Counted from the first letter of the stretch, positions 15,958 to 25,601 are shown. The stretch is DNA of 64,000 nucleotides from Granulicella arctica (GCF_025685605.1 NZ_JAGTUT010000001.1:2108001-2172000); one strand, 5' to 3'. Notes: generated by a model not told the origin, from the letters alone. Made by a program: numbers and translations.

Positions 15958-17400
15958 ATGGCAACCAAAGGCCCCCTTCACGATCCGGTTGTAGACCCGA
16001 TGATTGATCCGCGTACCGGAGAGTACGCGGTCATCGCGCCGGGCCACAACTTCAAATCGGTAACGCAGAAGATCGCTGGTATCGTCCTTACTTCAAATAC
16101 GCCGCTAGGCTGGTTCTTCGGTCTCATGGTCGGTGCGGGCATCGCCACAGGCGTGGTGATTGGCTGCACCTGGCTATTCCTGAAAGGCGTCGGCATCTGG
16201 GGCGTAACGATTCCTGGAGCCTGGGGCTTCGCCATCATCAACTTTGTATGGTGGATTGGAATCGGTCATGCCGGCACTTTGATCTCAGCCATCTTGTTGC
16301 TGTTCAAGCAGACCTGGCGTAACTCCATCAATCGATTTGCTGAAGCAATGACGATCTTCGCCGTAGTTTGCGCGGGAACGTTCCCGCTCATCCACGTTGG
16401 TCGTCCGTGGCTGGCTTATTGGCTGTTTCCCTACCCGAATACGATGAACGTCTGGCCACAATTCCGCAGCCCGCTGGCCTGGGACGTGTTCGCAGTTTCG
16501 ACCTACGCAACGATCTCAATCGTGTTCTGGTACATCGGCATGATCCCCGACTTTGGGACACTGCGCGATCGGGCGACACTGCCATTTGCCAAGTGGTCCT
16601 ATGGAATCCTATCGCTCGGCTGGCGTGGCTCCACCCGGCATTGGATTCGGTATGAGACGGCATCGCTCTTGCTCGCGGGCTTATCAACGCCGCTCGTGCT
16701 CTCCGTACACACGGTCATCAGCTTCGACTTCGCCGTAGCCGCTTTGGCTGGTTGGCATACGACCATCTTCCCACCTTACTTTGTGGCTGGCGCTGTGTAC
16801 TCAGGCTTCGCGATGGTATTGACGCTAGCTATTCCGCTGCGGAAGTTCTATCACCTGGAAGATTTAGTGACTCTTCGCCATCTGGATAATATGGCAAAGG
16901 TCATGATCGGTACTGGCGGGATCGTCGCCTATGGCTACGGTATGGAAGTCTTCATGTCGTGGTATTCGGCGAGCCATTGGGAGTTCTTCATGATGTGGAA
17001 TCGTATGTTCGGGCCGATGGGCTGGGCGTACTGGATCCTCATTCTGACGAATATCGCAATTCCGCTCACGACGCTCTGGTCTCGTAAGCTTCGTGTCAAC
17101 GTCGTCTATCTCTTTATCCTGTCGCTCATTGTCAATACTGGAATGTGGTTCGAACGCTTCGTCATCGTTGTGACGAGCCTCTATCGTGATTACCTGCCGT
17201 CCAGTTGGGGAACGTATCGCGCCACGAAGTGGGATTACATGATCTACGTGGGCACGATGGGCTTGTTCACCTGCTTGTTCCTGCTGTTTGTTCGGCTGCT
17301 TCCCATGATTCCTATGTCGGAAATTCGAATGATGTTGCCGCAGACCAAGATCACGCCGGGTGGCGCAACCGCTGAGATTATTGACCAGGAGACCGCCTGA
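15958..17400 (+). CDS. actC: Alternative complex III subunit ActC, NrfD-like quinol-binding membrane protein
   Basis: Protein of 480 residues with about ten transmembrane helices, of the NrfD/PsrC family. ActC carries a quinol-oxidising site near the periplasmic side in solved complexes. It starts one base after the actB stop, and its TGA shares a base with the actD ATG. The run WWIGIGHAGTLISAILLLFKQ (near residue 98) holds the conserved His/Gly core of the helix bundle. It is expected to pair with ActF, a second NrfD-like subunit, in the membrane. Confidence 0.92.
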   Translation: MATKGPLHDPVVDPMIDPRTGEYAVIAPGHNFKSVTQKIAGIVLTSNTPLGWFFGLMVGAGIATGVVIGCTWLFLKGVGIWGVTIPGAWGFAIINFVWWIGIGHAGTLISAILLLFKQTWRNSINRFAEAMTIFAVVCAGTFPLIHVGRPWLAYWLFPYPNTMNVWPQFRSPLAWDVFAVSTYATISIVFWYIGMIPDFGTLRDRATLPFAKWSYGILSLGWRGSTRHWIRYETASLLLAGLSTPLVLSVHTVISFDFAVAALAGWHTTIFPPYFVAGAVYSGFAMVLTLAIPLRKFYHLEDLVTLRHLDNMAKVMIGTGGIVAYGYGMEVFMSWYSASHWEFFMMWNRMFGPMGWAYWILILTNIAIPLTTLWSRKLRVNVVYLFILSLIVNTGMWFERFVIVVTSLYRDYLPSSWGTYRATKWDYMIYVGTMGLFTCLFLLFVRLLPMIPMSEIRMMLPQTKITPGGATAEIIDQETA

Positions 17401-17942
17401 TGCCGCCGCGCGAAGGAATTTATGGTTTGATCGCCGAGTTCAACACCCCGGCTGAGTTGGTTCACGCAACCCAGCAGGCGCGTCGCGCCGGGTACCGCCG
17501 GATGGAATGCTACACACCTTATCCAGTCGAAGAGGCTGCGGAAGCCTTGGACTTTCATAGAACGCGCGTTCCCCTGGTCTGCCTCCTCGGAGGGTTGATG
17601 GGACTAACAACGGCCTATTTGATGGAGACATGGATCAACGTGTGGGGCTATCCGTTGAACATCGCGGGACGTCCGCTGTTCTCCTGGCCGGCGTTCATTA
17701 TTCCTGCATACGAATGGACGATTCTCTTCGCGGGCCTTTCTGCCGGATTTGGCATGATCGGTCTCAATGGCTTGCCGCAGCTCTACCATCCCGTTTTCAA
17801 TGCGCCGAATTTTCGGAATGGCGCAACGAGCGATAAATTCTTTCTCTGCCTCGAGGCGGCTGATCCCAAGTTTTCAATTGGTGAGACGCGCGCGTTCCTT
17901 GAGCAGTTCCCCGCGATATCCGTGGTGGAGGTGGATCATTAA
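17400..17942 (+). CDS. actD: Alternative complex III subunit ActD (DUF3341)
   Basis: Protein of 180 residues with the DUF3341 pattern: a soluble start, GLIAEFNTPAELVHATQQAR, then GYRRMECYTPYPVEEAAEAL, and two transmembrane segments (about residues 60-80 and 95-125). ActD is a small structural subunit that packs against ActC/ActF. The start ATG overlaps the actC stop by one base. Its TAA overlaps the unusual ATT start proposed for actE. Confidence 0.9.
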   Translation: MPPREGIYGLIAEFNTPAELVHATQQARRAGYRRMECYTPYPVEEAAEALDFHRTRVPLVCLLGGLMGLTTAYLMETWINVWGYPLNIAGRPLFSWPAFIIPAYEWTILFAGLSAGFGMIGLNGLPQLYHPVFNAPNFRNGATSDKFFLCLEAADPKFSIGETRAFLEQFPAISVVEVDH

Positions 17943-18732
17943 TACGCGACGAGCCAAGACACCTGAACAGAAGACCTTCGTACGTGGTTTATGCGCGTCC
18001 GCATCGGTCGCGGTTCTCTTCACGGCAGGGTGCCGTCAGGACATGCACGATCAGCCCAAATTTATTCCGCAGCGTGGCACTTCCTTCTATGCTGATGGCC
18101 GTTCAGCCCGTCCGCAGGTTGAGAACACGGTGGGCAGAGGACAGCTTCACGAGGATAGCTACTTCTATACCGGCTTCGTAGGTGGAAAAGAAGGCGACGC
18201 AATGCCCTTTCCCGTCACGATGGACGTTCTCGAACGCGGCCAAGAGCGTTACAACATCTATTGCACGCCGTGCCACTCGCGCGTGGGCAACGGAGCTGGC
18301 ATGATCGTTCAGCGTGGATATGCGCAAGCCGGTAATCTGCACACGCCGCGAATGCAGGCGGCTCCGCTGGGCCACTTCTACAACGTGATCAGCAATGGCT
18401 ATGGCGCGATGCCGGATTACTCGGCACAGGTCACAGTCGCAGATCGCTGGGCTATCGTCGCCTACATCAAGGCCCTGCAGCTGAGCCAGAATGCCTCAGC
18501 AGGCGATGTTCCCGCGGGCGCTCATGTTGACCCTCTTTCCTCAATCGCGGAACGAGAGGGCCTACCTTCTACCTCCGCCGATGAGTGGACGGTACCGACG
18601 ACCGCAGTCACCGGCACGCCGGACAATCAACCTTTTGTTCTTCCGGGGGCTGGCTCTGCCACTGTCGGTGGAACTTCCAAAGACACAACACCTGTGGCCA
18701 AAGGGCTGCCGTCATCCGCAACAAAGAACTGA
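17938..18732 (+). CDS. actE: Alternative complex III subunit ActE, cytochrome c lipoprotein, probable ATT start
   Basis: Monoheme cytochrome c of about 264 residues with the heme motif CTPCH and a distal Met in the AMPDY region. A short basic N-terminus, a hydrophobic stretch and LFTAGC form a lipoprotein signal, so it should be anchored on the periplasmic face, as ActE is in characterised complexes. The frame has no ATG, GTG or TTG close to the signal peptide: upstream codons read PWWRWII within actD, and the first later Met follows the lipobox. ATT at 17938 overlaps the actD stop (ATTAA) and sits six bases after GGAGG (17927-17931), so I take it as the start. ATC at 17935 is the alternative. 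Confidence 0.85.
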   Translation: MNTRRAKTPEQKTFVRGLCASASVAVLFTAGCRQDMHDQPKFIPQRGTSFYADGRSARPQVENTVGRGQLHEDSYFYTGFVGGKEGDAMPFPVTMDVLERGQERYNIYCTPCHSRVGNGAGMIVQRGYAQAGNLHTPRMQAAPLGHFYNVISNGYGAMPDYSAQVTVADRWAIVAYIKALQLSQNASAGDVPAGAHVDPLSSIAEREGLPSTSADEWTVPTTAVTGTPDNQPFVLPGAGSATVGGTSKDTTPVAKGLPSSATKN

Positions 18733-18781
18733 AGCACTCTGGCAGTAACACCGGAAGCTTCCGGACAAAGGTTTGAAACGC

Positions 18782-20125
18782 ATGTCATCTGGACACGAAC
18801 AATACGGGGAAGCTGGCTCCCACCACTTGGTTGCGCATCATGGACTGCGGGTGCTTCCGAGCACGCTGGGATCGCCGGAGCTTATTTCGGCGTGGCGCTT
18901 GCGTGCGCTCATCATCAGCGGCGTCTTCACCCTGATTTCGCTCCTGTTTCTTCTGACGACTGGCGGTGCCGCTCATCTTCTGCGCGCCTATCTTATGGGA
19001 TACATGACGTGCTTCGGCTTCGCCGGCGGCGGGCTTGTCATGCTGATGCTTCAGTATGTCTCAGGTGGTAAATGGGGCTTGCTGCTACGACGTCCTCTCG
19101 AAGCCATGTCACGCACGCTTCCCCTAATTGCGTTGATGTTCATTCCAATCGGTCTCTTGGCGAAGCACCTTTATCTTTGGGCGCGGTACCCGACGGCCGC
19201 CACAACTGCACAGGCGTATTCCGATCATCTGATCAGTCGCGAAGAAGCGCTTGTGATGAACGCAAAGCGCACTATGCTTAGTCCTTCGAGCGTATGGATT
19301 CAGACGATCATCATCTTCGGTGTTCTGATTCTGTTTATGTATCTGCTCAACAAATGGTCCCTGCAACGCGATGCAGATCCTGAAGCAGGTACGCAGCGTA
19401 GCTATGATCGCTGGCGTGTCCGGTTCGAAAATCTGAGCGGTCCCGGTATCTTCATTTATGTTGTTCTTCTCACTGCGGGTGCGATCGATTGGATCAAGTC
19501 CCTTGATGTAACCTGGTACTCGTCGATTTGGGGTCTGCAGTTTCTCGTAGGCCAAGGCTACGCTGTTCTTGCCCTTGGAATCTTGACGGTCATCCTCCTG
19601 TCGCGCGTTGAACCGATGAAGACTCTTCTGCGCACAACGGAGCAGCATGATCTTGGCAAGTTTGCGTTTGCCTTTGTCATGTTGAACATCTATCTGACCT
19701 TTGCAGAGTTTCTGATTATCTGGTCAGGTAATGTGCCAGATGAAATTCCCTGGTACCTCAATCGAATTCATGGCGGCTGGTGGTACATCTGCACTGCCGA
19801 TTTCATTTGTCACTGGGTCATTCCTTTCTGCCTCCTTCTATCTCGTGATTTGAAGCGCGACAAGGTTCGCATGATCTGGCTGACCACCTTCATGATCTTT
19901 GCTCGCCTCTTGGATATGTTCTGGCTGATCGAACCGAACTTCAAAAATGCAGCTGGCAACTTACATATCAGCGGTAATATCAGCATCCTTGCCTACATCA
20001 CGGTTCCCGTAGCCGTCCTCTCCCTCTGGGCTGCGTATTACCTGACGCAATTGAACGCGCGGCCTCTGGTGAACGTGAACGATCCGCATCTCGAAGAAAT
20101 GTTGGAGCCTGAACATGCCCACTAA
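18782..20125 (+). CDS. actF: Alternative complex III subunit ActF, second NrfD-like membrane subunit
   Basis: Protein of 447 residues with about ten transmembrane helices, a degenerate relative of ActC. Typical segments include GYMTCFGFAGGGLVMLMLQYV near residue 73, and a central loop with RWRVRFENLSGPG. ActF is thought to take part in proton movement rather than redox chemistry. The ATG at 18782 follows AAAGG by 10 bp; a TTG at 18773 is too close to that site. The 3' end overlaps the next small gene by 11 bp. Confidence 0.92.
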   Translation: MSSGHEQYGEAGSHHLVAHHGLRVLPSTLGSPELISAWRLRALIISGVFTLISLLFLLTTGGAAHLLRAYLMGYMTCFGFAGGGLVMLMLQYVSGGKWGLLLRRPLEAMSRTLPLIALMFIPIGLLAKHLYLWARYPTAATTAQAYSDHLISREEALVMNAKRTMLSPSSVWIQTIIIFGVLILFMYLLNKWSLQRDADPEAGTQRSYDRWRVRFENLSGPGIFIYVVLLTAGAIDWIKSLDVTWYSSIWGLQFLVGQGYAVLALGILTVILLSRVEPMKTLLRTTEQHDLGKFAFAFVMLNIYLTFAEFLIIWSGNVPDEIPWYLNRIHGGWWYICTADFICHWVIPFCLLLSRDLKRDKVRMIWLTTFMIFARLLDMFWLIEPNFKNAAGNLHISGNISILAYITVPVAVLSLWAAYYLTQLNARPLVNVNDPHLEEMLEPEHAH

Positions 20126-20780
20126 CGAAAATGACAAGCTGCACGGCCGCAGCGATGAGCAGCCCGGATATGAAACGACTGACGTAAACGTCAGTGGTGT
20201 TGTAGTCTTTCTCGGCGGTCTAAGCGGTTTCGTTCTTATTTTCTTTCTTTTCTGCTTCGGTATGGGAAAGGTGATCAACAACGCGCTCGAAAAGAACGAT
20301 GGGCCTGTCACGAAATGGAACGAGCGTTCGTCTTTTGCCGGGGCGGCCACGACCGGGGGTAAGCGCCAGGATCTGGCCACTGATCCTGAGATTCGCCAAA
20401 AAGCGCTCCAGCAGATGACCTCTACATTTCCCACGCCCCGTCTGGACATCGATGATGGCAACCAAGCAACCGCGGATCTACACGCGCGCGAAGATCTGCT
20501 CCTGGATCACTACAGCTCTGCAGGACAGCAACGAACCATCCGTATTCCGATCGAACAGGCGATGGAAGCTATTGCGAAGAAAGGTTTACCTGTAGCGACA
20601 CAATCTTCCGCCCAACAGAGGCAGCTTGCCGAAGACGTGAAGCCTGAAGTGCAAGTGCCGCTGACAACCGGTTTCGCTCGAACTGGATATGAACTCGATG
20701 TGATGGAAGCACGGGCTCAGAAGATGAACTACGGCAAAGCAGAAGGCGCTGAGCACGCTGAGTTGAAGGGCGAGAAGTAG
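20115..20780 (+). CDS. Single-span membrane protein of the ACIII-caa3 cluster, function unknown
   Basis: Protein of 221 residues without an assignable family name. One transmembrane helix (about residues 29-52) is flanked by a short hydrophilic N-terminus and a long, probably periplasmic tail. The tail includes ARLHARED-like text reading TADLHAREDLLLDHYSS and the motif IRIPIEQAMEAIAKKGLPV (near residue 140). From memory, the RIPI-AM--A--GLP pattern recurs in small proteins encoded between quinol:cytochrome c oxidoreductase and oxidase genes of several phyla. It overlaps actF by 11 bp and precedes the Sco gene by 34 bp. A role as an accessory or assembly subunit linking complex III and oxidase is inference. 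Confidence 0.8.
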   Translation: MPTNENDKLHGRSDEQPGYETTDVNVSGVVVFLGGLSGFVLIFFLFCFGMGKVINNALEKNDGPVTKWNERSSFAGAATTGGKRQDLATDPEIRQKALQQMTSTFPTPRLDIDDGNQATADLHAREDLLLDHYSSAGQQRTIRIPIEQAMEAIAKKGLPVATQSSAQQRQLAEDVKPEVQVPLTTGFARTGYELDVMEARAQKMNYGKAEGAEHAELKGEK

Positions 20781-20814
20781 GCGCGCAACTGGTATGGATA
20801 TTGAGGGACTGAAG

Positions 20815-21708
20815 ATGCTGAAGAGGCGCACAATTCGGACAGGCTGGCTGGCAATCGCTCTTTTTGCGATGCTTGGAGCGGCACGTGCGCAGGTCTCCAG
20901 CTACGGCGACAAGCAGACCGGAGAAAATACAGGTGATCAACTTCCCCAGGTCCTCCAAAAGGTCGGCGTCTCCCAACATCTAAACCAGACTTTACCGCTC
21001 GACTCGATTTTCGTGGACGATACAGGCAAGACTGTCCGTCTCGGTGACTATTTTGGTAAGCATCCTGCGATCTTCTCGCTTGTGTACTACAACTGCCCGA
21101 TGCTGTGTTCGGAAGAGCTTGACGGACTAACCAGCGCACTTGAAATGGTTCGCCTCGTGCCGGGCAAGGATTTCGAGATCGTTGTGGTCAGTATCGATCC
21201 CAGCGAAACTCCAGCAGATGCTGCGAAGAAGAAGCAGTTCTACCTGAAGCGCTACGGGCATCCAGAGACTGCAAGTGGTTGGCATTTCCTCACTGGACAA
21301 CTCCCCGCGATTGATGCTGTGACAAACGCTGTTGGATTTGGTTATGTTCGCGTTCCTGGACCGGACGGAAGGCTGACCCAGTTTGCGCACGCCAGCTCGA
21401 TCGAGTTGGTTACAGCGGATGGCAAGATGGCGCAGTACTATCTCGGGGTGGAGTACTCGCCGAAGGATATTCTGTTGGGGCTGATCGACGCGTCCGGCAA
21501 CAAGATCGGTTCGCCCGTAGCAAATATTTTGACTTACTGCTATCACTACGATCCGCAAACGAATAAGCACTCCCTCATCGTTGCCCGTGTCGTTCAATTC
21601 GGCGGCATGGTGACGATGGCAGGGTTGGGCGGATTTATCTTTTTGATGTTTCGGCGCGATTTGAAGCTCGGGCGCGAACACGACCTGACTAAGAAAAAGA
21701 ACGGCTAA
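20815..21708 (+). CDS. SCO1/SenC-family copper chaperone
   Basis: Protein of about 297 residues. A signal/anchor peptide (MLKRRTIRTGWLAIALFAML) is followed by a thioredoxin-like domain with the copper-binding CPMLC motif near residue 93 and the partner histidine in FAHASS. A second membrane span lies at the C-terminus (GGMVTMAGLGGFIFLMF). Sco proteins deliver copper to the CuA site of cytochrome oxidase subunit II, which is the next gene here (9-bp gap). ATG at 20815 has GAGGG 7 bp upstream; the ATG at 20794 lacks a site. The extra C-terminal helix is unlike E. coli-type Sco proteins but common in this cluster type. Confidence 0.88.
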   Translation: MLKRRTIRTGWLAIALFAMLGAARAQVSSYGDKQTGENTGDQLPQVLQKVGVSQHLNQTLPLDSIFVDDTGKTVRLGDYFGKHPAIFSLVYYNCPMLCSEELDGLTSALEMVRLVPGKDFEIVVVSIDPSETPADAAKKKQFYLKRYGHPETASGWHFLTGQLPAIDAVTNAVGFGYVRVPGPDGRLTQFAHASSIELVTADGKMAQYYLGVEYSPKDILLGLIDASGNKIGSPVANILTYCYHYDPQTNKHSLIVARVVQFGGMVTMAGLGGFIFLMFRRDLKLGREHDLTKKKNG

Positions 21709-21717
21709 AGGGTAACG

Positions 21718-22761
21718 ATGCATATCAGTCCAGTACTGTGGCAATTTCTGGTGAAGTGGCTTAACGCATCCGCGCTGTTTCCGCGCGAAGCGTCGACCAT
21801 TGCTCCTTATGCGGATGAGCTCTATTTCTTCCTGATCCTGATCACGATCCTCGGCCTTCTGCTTGTCGGCGCGCTGCTCCTCGTGTTCTCGGTCATGTAC
21901 CGGAAGGAAAAACATCCCGTCGCGACCCAGATCGAAGGCTCTACGCTTCTTGAAGCGACGTGGACGATTATCCCGTTGGCAATTTTCCTTGTTTGCTTCG
22001 TATGGGGAGCGTTGCTGTACTTCCGCATCTACAATCCCCCAACAAATGCGATGAATATCTATGTGGTCGGCAAGCAGTGGATGTGGAAGGCAGAGCATCC
22101 GGGTGGCCAACATGAGATTAATGCGCTGCACGTTCCAATGGGTCGTCCCGTGCAGCTGACGATGATCTCGCAGGATGTTTTCCATAGCTTCTCGATCCCA
22201 GACTTCCGCGTCAAGCGCGAAGTGATTCCGGGCCGCTACACGACAGTATGGTTCGAGGCGACGGCAGTTGGAACGTACCACATCTTCTGCACCCAATATT
22301 GTGGAACGAAGCACTCCGCAATGATTGGCGAGGTGACCGTCCTTACGCCCGAGGATTATCAAAAGTGGACTCAGCAGTCGACTAGCGGTATGTCGCTCGC
22401 TCAAAACGGCGAACGCCTTTTCGCAAGCATGGGTTGCAACGCATGTCATTCCGGCAATGCTGCAGCACGCGGTCCTAACCTCGCAGGCGTATACGGATCG
22501 AAGCTGCAACTTGCGAACGGCTCCCAGGTTCTCGTGAATGACGCTTATCTGAGAGATGCCATTCTCAATCCGTCCCAGCACGTTACCGCGGGATATTCAC
22601 CAATCATGCCCACCTACCAGGGGCAGATCAGTGAAGACGGCCTTATCGACCTAGTCGAGTACGTGAAGAATCTACAAACCAACTATCGTGTGCAGCAGAC
22701 GCTGACCACGTCGCAGTCTGATCAGACGGCACCGATCACGCCGGAAATGGTGAAACCATGA
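21718..22761 (+). CDS. coxB: Cytochrome c oxidase subunit II with fused cytochrome c (caa3 type)
   Basis: Protein of 347 residues. Two N-terminal transmembrane helices (about 40-62 and 80-100) precede the cupredoxin domain, whose CuA ligands are visible in [13 protein letters not shown] near residue 196. A C-terminal class I cytochrome c domain follows, with CNACH near residue 240 and a distal Met in SPIMPTYQ. The fusion defines a caa3-type oxidase and lets it accept electrons directly from the complex III heme subunits. Its ATGA end overlaps the coxA start. Confidence 0.94.
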   Translation: MHISPVLWQFLVKWLNASALFPREASTIAPYADELYFFLILITILGLLLVGALLLVFSVMYRKEKHPVATQIEGSTLLEATWTIIPLAIFLVCFVWGALLYFRIYNPPTNAMNIYVVGKQWMWKAEHPGGQHEINALHVPMGRPVQLTMISQDVFHSFSIPDFRVKREVIPGRYTTVWFEATAVGTYHIFCTQYCGTKHSAMIGEVTVLTPEDYQKWTQQSTSGMSLAQNGERLFASMGCNACHSGNAAARGPNLAGVYGSKLQLANGSQVLVNDAYLRDAILNPSQHVTAGYSPIMPTYQGQISEDGLIDLVEYVKNLQTNYRVQQTLTTSQSDQTAPITPEMVKP

Positions 22762-24431
22762 GCGCTACGTCATCGACGATTTTGAACCTTCCTGACCAGA
22801 GCACTGCAACTCTGCCCAAGAAGAATTACATCAATGCTGAGCACGGATTATTGAGCTGGCTGTTTACGGGTGACCATAAACGCATCGCCATGCTGTACCT
22901 GATCTCGATCACCTTCTTCTTCTTTATCGGAGGAGCGTTCGCCGGCTTGATCCGCCTTGAGTTGCTGACGCCGCAGCCTGATCTTGTTGCGTCGGATACG
23001 TACAACAAGTTCTTTACCATGCATGGAATTATCATGATCTTCCTCTTTCTGGTGCCTTCCGTGCCGGCGACATTGGGGAACTTCCTGATTCCGATCATGC
23101 TTGGCGCCAAGGACCTTGCCTTTCCGAAGATCAATCTACTCAGCTGGTACCTCTATATGGCTGGCGGCACGTTTACGCTCGCAGCGCTCGTGCTGGGTGG
23201 TGTAGATACCGGATGGACATTTACCACGCCCCTCTCGACGCACTATCTCAATACGCATGTGATTACCGCAGCGACGGCGATATTTATTGCAGGGTTTAGC
23301 TCGATCTTTACCGGCCTGAACTTCATTGTGACCATTCACCGGATGCGGGCACCAGGTATGACCTGGTTCAGGATGCCGCTCTTCGTATGGTCTAACTATG
23401 CCGCCTCGCTTTTGATGGTTCTGGGAACTCCTGTTCTTGCGATCGCGATTGTTCTGGTTGCCCTTGAGCGTACCTTTGGTATCGGCGTCTTCGATCCTAC
23501 AAAAGGTGGCGATCCACTTCTCTTCCAACATCTCTTCTGGTTTTACTCGCATCCGGCTGTGTACATCATGATTCTGCCGGGTATGGGAGTCATTTCTGAG
23601 GTAATCAGCACCTTCAGCCGAAAGCGTGTCTTCGGATACACAGCAGTCGCGTTTTCTTCAGTTGCAATCGCGCTCTTCGGCTTCTTTGTTTGGGAACATC
23701 ACATGTTCATCATGGGAGTCTCCAACTACTCAGCCCTGGTCTTTTCCCTCCTGACGATGCTTGTCGCCGTACCTTCAGCGATCAAGATCTTCAACTGGGC
23801 ATTCACCCTTCAGCAGGGCTCCATTACATTTGAGACGCCGATGCTCTACGCGTTCGGTTTCCTAGGCCTGTTTACGATCGGTGGACTCACCGGCGTATTT
23901 TTAGGATCTCTCGGCATGGATATCCATCTCACGGAAACATACTTCATCGTGGCGCACTTCCACTTCGTTATGGTGGGCGGTATGTTGATGGCATTTCTTT
24001 CAGGCATTCACTTCTGGTGGCCGAAGATGACGGGCCGCATGTATCCCGAATCGCTGTCGAAACTAGCGGCGGTCGTGACCTTCATCGGGTTCAACCTTAC
24101 ATTCCTACCGCAATTTATCCTTGGGTATCTCGGAATGCCTCGCCGCTATCATGCCTATCCGCCAGAGTTTCAGGTGCTGAATGTCCTGTCGACGGCCGGA
24201 GCTACTGTTCTCGGCGTCGGGTACCTCCTTCCAATGCTTTACCTCGCATGGTCTCTCAAATATGGAGCGATAGCCGGTAACAATCCCTGGCAGGCCACCG
24301 GTCTTGAGTGGCAGATTCAGTCGCCTCCGCTGACCGAGAACTTCATCGAGGTTCCCATCGTCGATCACGAAGCATACGACTACGAATGGCTAGCCCACAA
24401 GACGCAGCACGAGGTGACTACCGTTGGATAA
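22758..24431 (+). CDS. coxA: Cytochrome c oxidase subunit I
   Basis: Protein of 557 residues with twelve membrane helices. The copper-B and heme ligands appear as YSHPAVY (near residue 262), WEHHMF and [11 protein letters not shown]. The helix VI motif reads YSHPAVY rather than GHPEVY, which marks the A2 type of heme-copper oxidases, in which a Tyr-Ser pair replaces the glutamate of the D-channel. The N-terminal [12 protein letters not shown] is the family's usual entry. Coupled by ATGA overlap to coxB and by an 8-bp overlap to coxC. Confidence 0.95.
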   Translation: MSATSSTILNLPDQSTATLPKKNYINAEHGLLSWLFTGDHKRIAMLYLISITFFFFIGGAFAGLIRLELLTPQPDLVASDTYNKFFTMHGIIMIFLFLVPSVPATLGNFLIPIMLGAKDLAFPKINLLSWYLYMAGGTFTLAALVLGGVDTGWTFTTPLSTHYLNTHVITAATAIFIAGFSSIFTGLNFIVTIHRMRAPGMTWFRMPLFVWSNYAASLLMVLGTPVLAIAIVLVALERTFGIGVFDPTKGGDPLLFQHLFWFYSHPAVYIMILPGMGVISEVISTFSRKRVFGYTAVAFSSVAIALFGFFVWEHHMFIMGVSNYSALVFSLLTMLVAVPSAIKIFNWAFTLQQGSITFETPMLYAFGFLGLFTIGGLTGVFLGSLGMDIHLTETYFIVAHFHFVMVGGMLMAFLSGIHFWWPKMTGRMYPESLSKLAAVVTFIGFNLTFLPQFILGYLGMPRRYHAYPPEFQVLNVLSTAGATVLGVGYLLPMLYLAWSLKYGAIAGNNPWQATGLEWQIQSPPLTENFIEVPIVDHEAYDYEWLAHKTQHEVTTVG

Positions 24432-25179
24432 CGTAATCACACATCCTCACACGCATGAGACGGCTGTCGCGGCGGAGCACCATCATCAGGCCCTTCCTCA
24501 GCACCGCCATCATTTCGAGACAGAGGAGCAACAGCGCGAGGCTGCAAGCTTCGGCATGTGGCTGTTCCTCCTTACAGAAATAATGTTCTTCGGAGGCATG
24601 TTCTTTGCCTACCTGCTTTACCGTAACTGGTACTACGACGCCTTCGTTGCTGCCTCGAACCAGCTGAGTATTCCGCTGGGCGCTTTCAACACCGTGGTGT
24701 TGATTGGTTCCGGGTTTTTCATGGCGCTTGGAGTGTGGGCGGCTGAAGTCAAGAAGAAGGGTCTGCTTGTTCTGTTTCTTGTCATCACGACTATTCTGGG
24801 AGCGATCTTCCTTGGCGTGAAGGCGGACGAGTACCACGAAAAGTGGGAAAAGCACCACATTCCTGGAGCACATTTCGATGTCTCTGAATTTGTTAACCCT
24901 CATGCTTTCGGCCTGAAGGAAACGCCTCTTGCTCCTGACATGGCGCAAAGAACACAGGTGTTCTTCTTCCTCTATTTTGCGATGACTGGGATGCATGCGC
25001 TCCACATGATTATCGGAATTGGCATCCTGTTCTGGCTGACGTGGAGGGCTCACTTCGGGGAGTTCACGAGCGGGTATGTGGCACCGATAGAAAACTTCGG
25101 GCTTTACTGGCACTTTGTGGATATCGTCTGGCTCTTCTTGTTTCCTCTGCTTTATCTGATCAACCGTCACCCGGTGTAG
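24424..25179 (+). CDS. coxC: Cytochrome c oxidase subunit III
   Basis: Protein of 251 residues. After a His-rich N-terminus ([21 protein letters not shown]) come about five transmembrane helices, starting with [19 protein letters not shown], the conserved subunit III segment, and ending with [18 protein letters not shown]. Translation starts at TTG 24424, inside the coxA stop region (8-bp overlap), with GAGGTG seven bases upstream. The length is shorter than the seven-helix form, as is common in caa3 oxidases. The His cluster could bind a metal, but this is speculation. Confidence 0.92.
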   Translation: MDNVITHPHTHETAVAAEHHHQALPQHRHHFETEEQQREAASFGMWLFLLTEIMFFGGMFFAYLLYRNWYYDAFVAASNQLSIPLGAFNTVVLIGSGFFMALGVWAAEVKKKGLLVLFLVITTILGAIFLGVKADEYHEKWEKHHIPGAHFDVSEFVNPHAFGLKETPLAPDMAQRTQVFFFLYFAMTGMHALHMIIGIGILFWLTWRAHFGEFTSGYVAPIENFGLYWHFVDIVWLFLFPLLYLINRHPV

Positions 25180-25221
25180 TTAGTTTGCTTTACCCGGAGA
25201 GATAACTTCAAGGAGCAGACC

Positions 25222-25557
25222 ATGTCTGACGCGCACGATGCAACAAATGTAACAAACCCGGAACACAGCGAACATCACATCCTGACGCCTCTGAACTACG
25301 CGGTGGTATTTGGAACACTGCTGATTTTCACCGGCATAACAGTTGGTGCCGCTTATATCGATCTTGGCGTCTTAAATCCGATCATCGCACTTGGAATTGC
25401 CAGCTTCAAGGCTGTGGTCGTCATCCTGTTCTTTATGCACGTGAAGTATCAGTCGCGGTTGATCAAGATGACTGTCGGAGCAGGCTTCTTCACATTCCTG
25501 GTCCTCATCACAATGACTTTGAGTGACTACATGAGCCGCGCATGGGGTCTCTGGTAA
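25222..25557 (+). CDS. coxD: Cytochrome c oxidase subunit IV (CtaF/COX4 bacterial family)
   Basis: Small membrane protein of 111 residues with three hydrophobic segments: NYAVVFGTLLIFTGITVGAA, IALGIASFKAVVVILFFMHV and a final TVGAGFFTFLVLITMTL. The FFMHVKYQ motif is characteristic of prokaryotic COX4-family subunits. AAGGAG precedes the ATG by about 8 bp. It is the last gene of the respiratory run, followed by a strong terminator 16 bp downstream. Confidence 0.9.
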   Translation: MSDAHDATNVTNPEHSEHHILTPLNYAVVFGTLLIFTGITVGAAYIDLGVLNPIIALGIASFKAVVVILFFMHVKYQSRLIKMTVGAGFFTFLVLITMTLSDYMSRAWGLW

Positions 25558-25573
25558 GGCAATTTGTGTAGCA

Positions 25574-25601
25574 AAAGAGGCGGCCCACGGGCCGTCTCTT
25601 T
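25574..25601 (+). terminator. Intrinsic terminator of the act-cox operon
   Basis: AAAGAGGCGGCCC pairs with GGGCCGTCTCTTT (one G-T pair) around a tight loop, with a T-rich end at 25599-25601. Located 16 bp after coxD, it closes the transcription unit that begins at actA. Confidence 0.85.

Noticed and set aside
21127-22581. 484-codon minus-strand frame across sco and coxB
   Set aside because: Long but shadowed by two certain genes; Arg/His/Gln-rich text without fold features.
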